NCBI GenBank assembly: GCA_003564775.1
Contig: PXEI01000261.1
Location: 1 to 12,591, forward strand
DNA length: 12,591 nucleotides
Origin: Spirochaetaceae bacterium
Lineage (GTDB): Bacteria; Spirochaetota; Spirochaetia; DSM-27196; SLAA01
Direction of reading: 5' to 3'
The notes under the pieces are model-generated. The model saw only the letters and a list, made by a program, of their open reading frames with translations. It was not told the DNA's origin and ran no database searches. Below are positions 6,848 through 12,591 of the stretch, piece after piece (within the stretch, counting starts at the first letter, position 1; every line of letters starts with the position of its first letter). The position numbers and the translations under genes were made by a program.

Positions 6848-9832
6848 TCAGGCTCCAGCGGTGGGCTCAGCACCGGATTCAGCATCTGGTTTCAAGGGCG
6901 GACACGCTTCGTTTCCGAGCTCTTCCAGATTAAAAACCACACCTTCAACCGTATTCCGCTCATCATAAATGGGGTTGCCGTGAATACGGAGCGCAACCCG
7001 CTTACCATCGGGGCGCGTAACACACTGCTCGTAGTCCAAAACAGGACTGCCGGTGTTCATGACCTGGGCAAAGGGGAGATCCTCAGACGGAATTTCGTTC
7101 CCTTCAAGGTCACTAATACGGAAGCCGGTGTCGTCGTAGGTCATGTCTTGCAACTTGTCGCGCGGAATGCCGAGGAGCTCCTCGCCACGTTTATTGGCAA
7201 ACACAATTTTGCCGCGCTGATCTACCATTGTTATGCCGCTGGGGCTCGCCTCCAGGACACGCATCATGAGATCATGCTGCCGTTGGAGCGCAAGGGCAAT
7301 GGTTTTCCGTTCGGATATATCGATGATCGAGATCACAATCCCGTTCACGGTTGAACCGTCCGAAAGATAGGGGGTGATCCGTACCAGAAACCAGTTGCCA
7401 CTCCGGTTTTGAATCTCAACCTCGCGCTGCTGTTGAGTTCGTGCGACCGTTTCTATATCGGACATGAGGCCATCGTAAATGAGGTTGTGAGACAAGTGAG
7501 TAATGGGGCGGCCTAGATCGCTCTTAATAATGTTGATCTGGCGAGTGACCGGCTGCGTATACTTGCGTATTCGGTATGAGGTATCAAGAAAGACGGTGCC
7601 AATATCGGTGCTGGAGAGCAGGTTGTTCATGTCGTTGTTGAGTTCTGACAACTCCTCAATCTTTTTCTGATACTCGGAGTTCACGGTTATGAGCTCTTCG
7701 TTCACCGACTGGAGCTCTTCATTGGTGCTCTGCAGCTCCTCGTTGGAGGACAACAACTCCTCGTTGGTGGCCTGGAGTTCCTCGTTTGATGTTTCCAGTT
7801 CCTCAATGGTTGCCTGGAGATTCTCCTTGGTGTACTGCAGTTCAGTCTCAAGGTCCTGGATGCGGCGCTGCACGCTCTCGTCAACATTGAACTTCGCGGC
7901 AACAGATGGCTTGTCCCCTCCCGGGCTGTTCTCAGGACGGAATATTACCGCAAAGTATCTGTTTCCGTGAGCATCCGAGATCGGTCGGATCGTGAGGGTT
8001 ATCTGGTGAGCTTCGCTGCCTTCCCCCACCACAATGTCGGTGAACTCAAGTTCCTTGCGCTCTTTAATCACTCGTGGCAGTGCTGTTCCAAGCGGTATCT
8101 GAATATCCGAGCGAGCCATTTTCAGGACATCAAGGTTCATCTTGCCTAAAGGGAGTTTCAGGTAGGCATTTGTATCCCCAAAAATGTGGTGCACCTCGCG
8201 CTGTTCGTCCACCAGCACGCAGGGCGGGAGCGATGTCTCGATCAGTCGTTCGTATACGCCGTCAATCCCCCTTTTTGGCGGGTGGAGCTCAATTTGAGTG
8301 CGCACCTCGTCTTGGGGGTCTACAGGTTGGACTGTGCCCCGGAACGCAGGGTCGGGTGTTGCCACAGCCATACCACGGGGCTTAAAGCCGCCTTTATACC
8401 TGAATATCTTCCATTTGACGTCAATGTTCTTGAAGTACTTGCCGGATTCTCCAATGGTCTCACTACTGCCAAGAAACAGGAACCCTTCTTTTTTGAGTGA
8501 AAACTGGAAGTTGGAGATTACGCGCTTCTGGAGTACCGGCTGCAGATAAATGAGCAGGTTTCTGCAACTTATCAGATCAATGCTGCGAAATGGTGGATCC
8601 TTAAAGATGTTGTGATACGCAAACACCACCATCTCACGAATTCGCGGAACCACCTGATATCGTTCGCCCTTTTTCACGAAGTATTTTTGTAGGATCGATG
8701 TCGGAGCATCTGCAGCAATGCTCTCCGGGTATGCACCGTGAGAGGCAAACTCAATAGCATCTTTGTCGATATCGGTGGCGAATACCTTAATGTCGTTGTT
8801 GAGGTAGTTGTCCTGACAGTACTGGTCAAAGAGTATAGCCAACCCATAGGCCTCTTCACCGGTAGAGCAGCCAGCTACCCAGATCCGTATGGGTTGCCCT
8901 GCTTCTTTTGAGTTAATGATCTCGGAAATGATCTGTCGTTTGATAACCTCAAAAGCCTCGACGTCGCGGAAGAAGCGGGTGACCCCAATAAGAATTTCCT
9001 TGAACAGTGTTGCTATCTCGGCCGGGCTTTCCTCGAGAAGTTGAACATACTCCTTCACGTGGTGCACATGGTTTATGCCCATACGGCGCTCAACGCGCCG
9101 GATAATAGTGTTTTCCTTGTAGTAAGAAAGATCCACACCGGTCTTGCGCTTTATGAGCATGAATATCTTTTGCAGGTAGCCGTCGCCGCTGTTTGGCGTA
9201 TCGGGTGTACGTATGAGAATGTTCCCTGAGGTGAAGTTTTGCAGTTCTTCAGGAAGCTGCGCGACAGGAAGAACATAGTCAACAATTCCGGTGGATATGG
9301 CGCTGCGTGGCATGCCATCAAACTTGGCGGAGTCCTCGGCCTGCACCATGACCATACCGCCCACTTCCTTGATAGACCGGATACCGCGGGTGCCGTCGCT
9401 ACCTGTGCCTGAGAGAATGATCCCTATAGCCTTCTCTCCGCGATCCTCGGCCAGTGACTGGAAGAATATATCTATAGGGAGGTTTAGCCCATGTTCCTTT
9501 TCAGTCAAAAACAACCGGCCGTGATACATGGTCATGTTTTTCTTGCGCGGCATGAGGTAGATGTTCCCTGGTTCTACCGTAATGCCATCCTCGGCCTCAT
9601 GTATGCTTAGCTGAGTGTGCTTTTTCAGGAGCTCACCCATAAGGCTTTTGTAGTCAGGTGAGAGATGCTGCACAACCACAAAGGCAAATTCTGCAAGGGG
9701 AGGCATGTTGTCAAAAAATATCTCCAATGCCTCAAGGCCACCGGCGGATGCTCCAATCCCGACAACGTAGAACTCCTTTTTTTGGGGCTCGTTGCTTTGC
9801 TTGGGTGTTATGTCGGTTGAGTTGTCGCTCAT
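6848..9832 (-). CDS. CheB-CheR-PAS fusion sensor protein
   Basis: 994 residues, no membrane segments. The CheB-type methylesterase domain (about 20-200) has catalytic Ser29 (GASAGG), His56 (VVQHLSPD) and Asp146 (SGTGSDG), but no N-terminal receiver. The CheR domain follows: N-terminal helices (about 215-275), SAM-binding GCSTGEEAYG (321-330), ATDID (352-356) and SCRNLLIYL (422-430). Then come a PAS-like domain (about 525-632), a long coiled coil of EELQ(A/S)TN heptads (about 655-735), a second PAS (about 740-842) and a third (about 855-972). It ends without a kinase domain, unlike many family members. The start overlaps the kinase stop by 4 bp (ATGA), with AAGGAG at 9838-9843. A receptor-methylation role is possible but no chemoreceptor gene is nearby; many such fusions act as sensory scaffolds outside chemotaxis. 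Confidence 0.93.
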   Translation of the reverse strand: MSDNSTDITPKQSNEPQKKEFYVVGIGASAGGLEALEIFFDNMPPLAEFAFVVVQHLSPDYKSLMGELLKKHTQLSIHEAEDGITVEPGNIYLMPRKKNMTMYHGRLFLTEKEHGLNLPIDIFFQSLAEDRGEKAIGIILSGTGSDGTRGIRSIKEVGGMVMVQAEDSAKFDGMPRSAISTGIVDYVLPVAQLPEELQNFTSGNILIRTPDTPNSGDGYLQKIFMLIKRKTGVDLSYYKENTIIRRVERRMGINHVHHVKEYVQLLEESPAEIATLFKEILIGVTRFFRDVEAFEVIKRQIISEIINSKEAGQPIRIWVAGCSTGEEAYGLAILFDQYCQDNYLNNDIKVFATDIDKDAIEFASHGAYPESIAADAPTSILQKYFVKKGERYQVVPRIREMVVFAYHNIFKDPPFRSIDLISCRNLLIYLQPVLQKRVISNFQFSLKKEGFLFLGSSETIGESGKYFKNIDVKWKIFRYKGGFKPRGMAVATPDPAFRGTVQPVDPQDEVRTQIELHPPKRGIDGVYERLIETSLPPCVLVDEQREVHHIFGDTNAYLKLPLGKMNLDVLKMARSDIQIPLGTALPRVIKERKELEFTDIVVGEGSEAHQITLTIRPISDAHGNRYFAVIFRPENSPGGDKPSVAAKFNVDESVQRRIQDLETELQYTKENLQATIEELETSNEELQATNEELLSSNEELQSTNEELQSVNEELITVNSEYQKKIEELSELNNDMNNLLSSTDIGTVFLDTSYRIRKYTQPVTRQINIIKSDLGRPITHLSHNLIYDGLMSDIETVARTQQQREVEIQNRSGNWFLVRITPYLSDGSTVNGIVISIIDISERKTIALALQRQHDLMMRVLEASPSGITMVDQRGKIVFANKRGEELLGIPRDKLQDMTYDDTGFRISDLEGNEIPSEDLPFAQVMNTGSPVLDYEQCVTRPDGKRVALRIHGNPIYDERNTVEGVVFNLEELGNEACPPLKPDAESGAEPTAGA
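7690..7816. repeat. 21-bp degenerate repeats encoding a coiled coil
   Basis: On the minus strand, about six imperfect 21-bp units encode heptads of the form EELxxxN (ETSNEEL, QATNEEL, LSSNEEL, QSTNEEL, QSVNEEL, ITVN). This signalling-helix linker is characteristic of CheB-CheR-PAS fusions. It transmits conformation between the CheR and PAS parts and probably dimerises. Confidence 0.75.
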
Positions 9833-11547
9833 GTGAGCTCCTTGTTCAGTAGTGCCTGTATCTTCTCGAATACTTCGTCCTGGTTAAATGGTTTGCTGAT
9901 GTAGTCGTCCATTCCGTCGGCAAGAAACTCTTCACGGGCGCCCTTTATGGAGTGAGCGGTGAGGGCAATGATCGGTATGTCCTTGACGGCGCTACCGGCC
10001 TCACCGGCACGGATTTTACGGGTCGCCGTGACCCCATCCATACCTGGCATGGAGACGTCCATAAGCACGATGCGAATTGAGTCCTGGGTTGAAAGTGCCT
10101 CCAGCGCCTCGTGGCCGTTGCCCGCACAGGTTACTGTGTACCCTTTTTTTTCAAGGAGCGTGCGAATAACCAGCACATTTATAGCGTTGTCCTCGGCAAC
10201 CAGAACATGGGTGGTATGCACATGAGGCTGATTGTTGTGCAGGGCGGGCTTGGTGACTTCTTCAGGAGTGAGGGTGGTAGCCTTGAGCGGAATGACAAAA
10301 CGAAACGTGCTTCCCTGGTCTTCACCGCTCTCAAAACTCAGACTCCCCCCCATCAAGTCTGCAAGACTCCTGGAAATCGTGAGGCCAAGTCCACTCCCGG
10401 GAAAGGCTCTTCCGTAGTTGCCTTCTGCTTGGGTAAAGCTCTGGAATATCTCGTGCTGTTGAGCTTCCGGTATTCCTATACCGGTATCCTTGACCTCGAT
10501 CCGCAGCTCAACGCGACCGTCCTCGGTTTCCAAACCCTTTACATTGATCTGTATCCGTCCTTCGTGAGTGAACTTAACCGCATTTCCGACCAGGTTCACC
10601 AGAACCTGCCGTATCCGGTTGGCGTCTCCAATGAAGGCGTCGTGCCCGTTAAGCTCCTGGTTTAGCTCAAGTGAAATCCCCTTGTTATCCACCATCGGCC
10701 GGAATAGATCCTGAACCGCACCAAGCAGAATGGAAAGTGAGAAAGGGCGGTGTTCAAGCGTAATTTTCTCTGCCTCTATACGTGAGAAGTCCAGGATATC
10801 GTTGATGATTGCCAGCAGTGACTCGGCCGAGCCGTGAATCGCGTCGAGGTAACCTTGTTGTTCCTTGTTAAGTTCGGTGTCAAGTGTGAGTTCCGCCATC
10901 CCAATGATTCCGTTCATAGGCGTACGGATTTCGTGACTCATGTTTGCCAGAAAGTGGCTTTTGGCACGGTTTGCTGCAACTGCCTGCTCCTTGGCGGCAA
11001 TGAGGTCCTGCTCCATAGACTTACGGTCGGTTATATCTATAATTGCGGTGAAACACTGGTCCTCACCGGCAGCATTTCGCTGGAGCCTGCTTTCGAACCT
11101 CCCCCAAAGCAAACCGCCCGATCGGTCGGAAAAAGGCATCTCCTCTGAAACTACTTCCTCGCGCTCGAAAACGCTTTGTAGATGCCGGAAAAACCTTGGA
11201 TGGGTATCTCGGGGCAGAAAGACGACAAAGGGTTTGTGCGTCAGATGCTTACGCTCGGCCTTGAGCATAAGCGCACCATGGTGGTTCACATCAAGTATTC
11301 CGCCTTGCCGACTGAAGAGGAAATAGCCAATGGGCGCGTTCTCGAACAATGCCTCATACTGGCGGCGGGCCTTTTGCACCTCCTGTTGGCTTGCTCGAAG
11401 CTCATCGTTCTGCATCTCCAGTTCAATCTGATGGACGTTGAGCTCATAGATCAGTTTTTCTGTTGGTGTGGCCATGGATTCGGCTTGTCGTTTGGCCTTT
11501 GCTTCCGCCCGCTTGCGTATTTCCGCGTTGTTGTTCTCCGACAGCAT
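9829..11547 (-). CDS. Soluble PAS hybrid histidine kinase
   Basis: 572 residues. An N-terminal coiled coil (about 28-65, including YELNVHQIELEMQNDELRAS) leads into a PAS domain (about 64-176) ending in the typical DITDRK. The HisKA domain has phosphoacceptor His205 (MSHEIRTPMNGI). The ATPase domain has the N box (VLVNLVGNAVKFT, 315-327), the G1 box (DTGIGIP, 354-360) and the G2 box (GSGLGLT, 384-390). A C-terminal receiver follows with Asp497 (VLMDVSMPGMDG) and Lys552 (YISKPF). No membrane segments, so it senses a cytoplasmic or diffusible signal through its PAS domain. The start at 11547 has GAGAGGAG (11553-11560) 5 nt upstream. It is the first gene of the operon and overlaps the CheB-CheR fusion by 4 bp. 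Having both a kinase and its own receiver suggests a phosphorelay, but no Hpt domain is visible here. Confidence 0.95.
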   Translation of the reverse strand: MLSENNNAEIRKRAEAKAKRQAESMATPTEKLIYELNVHQIELEMQNDELRASQQEVQKARRQYEALFENAPIGYFLFSRQGGILDVNHHGALMLKAERKHLTHKPFVVFLPRDTHPRFFRHLQSVFEREEVVSEEMPFSDRSGGLLWGRFESRLQRNAAGEDQCFTAIIDITDRKSMEQDLIAAKEQAVAANRAKSHFLANMSHEIRTPMNGIIGMAELTLDTELNKEQQGYLDAIHGSAESLLAIINDILDFSRIEAEKITLEHRPFSLSILLGAVQDLFRPMVDNKGISLELNQELNGHDAFIGDANRIRQVLVNLVGNAVKFTHEGRIQINVKGLETEDGRVELRIEVKDTGIGIPEAQQHEIFQSFTQAEGNYGRAFPGSGLGLTISRSLADLMGGSLSFESGEDQGSTFRFVIPLKATTLTPEEVTKPALHNNQPHVHTTHVLVAEDNAINVLVIRTLLEKKGYTVTCAGNGHEALEALSTQDSIRIVLMDVSMPGMDGVTATRKIRAGEAGSAVKDIPIIALTAHSIKGAREEFLADGMDDYISKPFNQDEVFEKIQALLNKELT

Positions 11548-11591
11548 GACTACTCCTCTCCGTTACGATAGGTGAGTTCAGATGCAGAAAT

Positions 11592-11621
11592 AATATAGTG
11601 AAAACGGCACGGGCTCGCCAA
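11592..11621 (-). promoter_or_regulatory. Candidate promoter of the kinase operon
   Basis: On the minus strand, TTGGCG (11616-11621) and TATATT (11592-11597) are separated by 18 bp. The -10 matches five of six consensus positions; the -35 is weak. The predicted start would leave a leader of about 35-40 nt before the ATG at 11547. It sits in the 97-bp gap after ThrH, where I see no clear terminator, so read-through from ThrH is also possible. Confidence 0.4.
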
Positions 11622-11644
11622 TTTCAAAGAGACGGCATAACTTT

Positions 11645-12250
11645 TTATGTACCAATGCACTCACATATAAAATCAAGCAACTGCTCGTAATCTGTGTAAC
11701 TCGGAAACTGTGGAAACTGCGAAGCAATGTCGTCCGGGGCCCGAAAGAACGCGGCAGAATTAGCCTCTTTCAGCATAGATACATCGTTATAGCTGTCCCC
11801 GGCCGCAATAACTTCCAGGTTCATGGAGTGGAAGGCCTCAACAGCACGCCGTTTTCCGTCCTGTTGCCGGAGGCGATACCCATGAATCGTGCCTTCATCG
11901 TCAATCACCAACTCATTACAGAACAAGGTAGGGTTACCCAACTGTGTCATGAGGGGTCCTGCAAACTGAACAAATGTATCTGAGAGAATAACCAGGGGGG
12001 CAAGCTCCTGGAGCCTGTTGACAAACTCAGTTGCTCCCGGAAGAGGTGCCATCTGCTGAATTGTTTCACGTATGTCAGTGAGCTTAATACCCTCACGTGC
12101 CAATATCCCAAGGCGAGTTTGCATGAGTTCGTCGTAGTTGGCAATGTCACGTGTGGTAAGCCGAAGATCGGCTACACCTAGGCGCTCGGCAACGTTGATC
12201 CATATTTCGGGCACAAGAACACCTTCAAGGTCTAGGCACACTACTTGCAT
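11645..12250 (-). CDS. thrH: ThrH-type phosphoserine phosphatase/homoserine phosphotransferase
   Basis: 201 residues, close to the length of Pseudomonas aeruginosa ThrH (about 205), which it resembles along its whole length. HAD motif I is CLDLEGVLVPEIW, with nucleophile Asp7 and Glu9 where most HAD phosphatases have a second Asp; this is typical of ThrH. Motif II is VILSDTF, the Lys is in RQQDGKRRAV, and motif IV is AAGDSYNDVSML. The end FPQFPSYTDYEQL also matches the family. ThrH dephosphorylates phosphoserine and can transfer the phosphate to homoserine, so it acts in serine or threonine metabolism in the cytoplasm. Start ATG 12250 has GGAG 8 nt upstream. It is probably monocistronic, or read through into the kinase operon 97 bp downstream. 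Confidence 0.95.
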   Translation of the reverse strand: MQVVCLDLEGVLVPEIWINVAERLGVADLRLTTRDIANYDELMQTRLGILAREGIKLTDIRETIQQMAPLPGATEFVNRLQELAPLVILSDTFVQFAGPLMTQLGNPTLFCNELVIDDEGTIHGYRLRQQDGKRRAVEAFHSMNLEVIAAGDSYNDVSMLKEANSAAFFRAPDDIASQFPQFPSYTDYEQLLDFICECIGT

Positions 12251-12285
12251 TCAGGTTACTCCAAATCGGTGGCAGTCTGGACTTT

Positions 12286-12310
12286 TCCCAGTTTATACCA
12301 TGTCCTGGGA
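12286..12310. promoter_or_regulatory. Inverted repeat over the thrH -10, possible operator
   Basis: Perfect 6-bp arms TCCCAG and CTGGGA are separated by 13 bp and enclose the candidate -10 of thrH. A protein bound here would block polymerase. Related direct repeats GGACTTTTCC (12279), GGACTCTTTTCC (12308) and GGACTTTGC (12328) overlap and flank it. The regulator is not identifiable. Confidence 0.3.
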
Positions 12311-12320
12311 CTCTTTTCCA
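12292..12320 (-). promoter_or_regulatory. Candidate thrH promoter
   Basis: On the minus strand, TGGAAA (12315-12320), 17 bp, then TATAAA (12292-12297) preceded by an extended -10 TGG. Spacing is optimal and the -10 is strong. The predicted start near 12285 gives a leader of about 35 nt to the ATG at 12250. Confidence 0.5.
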
Positions 12321-12375
12321 TTGCTTTGGACTTTGCTGAACGAAGTTTTCTCACACACCCTGGCGATGGCATGAG

Positions 12376-12407
12376 TTGACCAGAAAAACAGTTGTAACTG
12401 ATATAGT
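12376..12407 (+). promoter_or_regulatory. Upstream candidate promoter for the 12509 gene
   Basis: TTGACC (12376-12381) is followed by overlapping -10 options: TGATAT at 17 bp, or the better match TATAGT (12402-12407) at 20 bp. The inverted repeat CAGTTGTAACTG lies in the spacer. The ambiguous spacing lowers confidence. Confidence 0.3.
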
Positions 12408-12432
12408 TTGGACAGAAATCTTTTTTATTGTG

Positions 12433-12461
12433 TTGACTCCGGTTCCATAGTTTAGTACGCT
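12433..12461 (+). promoter_or_regulatory. Proximal candidate promoter for the 12509 gene
   Basis: TTGACT (12433-12438, five of six consensus), a 17-bp spacer, then TACGCT (12456-12461, three of six). A T-rich stretch (12420-12428) just upstream could act as an UP element. It would give a leader of about 40 nt before the ATG at 12509. Confidence 0.35.
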
Positions 12462-12508
12462 AACGGTGTGTAAAAGAAACGACGGAATGAGAAGGAGTCA
12501 AAAAATAC

Positions 12509-12591
12509 ATGAGTGATAGTACCAGCGCCGTTGCGGAACCCGCTTCCAGCGACGGCCAAGAAGACCGCAAGGTTAAAATTGCCATTAACGG
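12509..12591 (+). CDS. N-terminal fragment, possibly glyceraldehyde-3-phosphate dehydrogenase
   Basis: 27 complete codons run off the right edge. After an acidic, Ser/Ala-rich stretch of about 20 residues (MSDSTSAVAEPASSDGQEDR) the frame reads KVKIAIN and then GG, the first two bases of a Gly codon. KVKIAING is how the NAD-binding Rossmann strand of GAPDH normally begins, usually within the first few residues. The identification rests on these eight residues and needs the sequence beyond the edge; other Rossmann enzymes remain possible. AGGAG at 12493-12497 lies 11 nt before the ATG, slightly long for a ribosome binding site. No other in-frame ATG lies in the visible part. Confidence 0.45.
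   Translation, partial: MSDSTSAVAEPASSDGQEDRKVKIAIN

Larger units (their letters stand above)
12251..12508. other. 258-bp divergent intergenic region
   Basis: No gene is seen here. It separates thrH (leftward) from the gene at 12509 (rightward) and contains a good candidate thrH promoter (12292-12320), a dyad over its -10, three GGACTTTT-type direct repeats, two candidate rightward promoters, and a short inverted repeat CAGTT-GT-AACTG at 12389-12400. The stretch 12337-12375 shows nothing I can interpret. Confidence 0.6.

Noticed and set aside
6844..6885. N-terminal extension of the receiver protein to ATG 6885
   Set aside because: It would lie inside the CheB-CheR-PAS coding sequence and adds a Pro-rich stretch unlike a receiver domain; later ATGs have better ribosome binding sites.
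10111..10665. 184-codon plus-strand open frame opposite the histidine kinase gene
   Set aside because: Antisense to clear ATPase and receiver motifs; no independent coding signal.
12389..12428. CAGTTGTAACTG plus a T-rich stretch considered as an intrinsic terminator
   Set aside because: The stem is 5 bp with a 2-nt loop, AT-rich, and separated from the T-tract by about 20 nt; no gene ends upstream on the plus strand.

Overview
The window looks like part of the chromosome of a free-living, moderately GC-rich bacterium, most likely a spirochaete. The clues are the cyclic-nucleotide-binding protein with a long uncharacterised C-terminal region (a type I associate mainly with Spirochaetes), a ThrH-type phosphatase, and a MoxR/DUF58/transglutaminase operon. 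The taxonomic assignment is an inference. No mobile elements, tRNA or rRNA genes, or CRISPR arrays were seen.

Layout. (1) Bases 1-4303, minus strand: a three-gene operon reading leftwards, MoxR-type AAA+ ATPase, then DUF58 membrane protein, then membrane-anchored transglutaminase-like protein, which runs off the left edge. The spacings are 30 bp and an 8-bp overlap. (2) Bases 4371-6434, plus strand: a 687-residue protein with an N-terminal cyclic-nucleotide-binding domain, a long middle region of unknown function, and a C-terminal segment that I read as a divergent nucleoside phosphorylase/MTA-SAH nucleosidase (PNP/MTAN) fold. It diverges from the MoxR operon across 67 bp and converges on the next operon with a 23-bp tail-to-tail overlap. 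(3) Bases 6412-11547, minus strand: a signalling operon of a soluble PAS hybrid histidine kinase, a CheB-CheR-PAS fusion and a stand-alone receiver protein, tightly or translationally coupled (4-bp ATGA overlap, then an abutting or overlapping junction). (4) Bases 11645-12250, minus strand: ThrH. (5) Bases 12251-12508: a 258-bp divergent regulatory region. (6) From 12509, plus strand: the first 27 codons of a gene whose N-terminus, after a roughly 20-residue acidic extension, reads like glyceraldehyde-3-phosphate dehydrogenase.

How the genes may work together. The MoxR/DUF58/transglutaminase trio is a recurring bacterial gene set, thought to be an ATPase-chaperone acting on envelope-associated partners. 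The signalling operon separates the kinase from the CheB-CheR-PAS module, two parts often fused or adjacent in related systems, and adds an extra receiver that could be a phosphate sink or output. The most novel item is the cyclic-nucleotide-binding/nucleosidase-like protein. It may be an enzyme acting on a nucleoside, nucleotide or related metabolite under control of a cyclic nucleotide, and its strongest promoter match predicts a leaderless mRNA.
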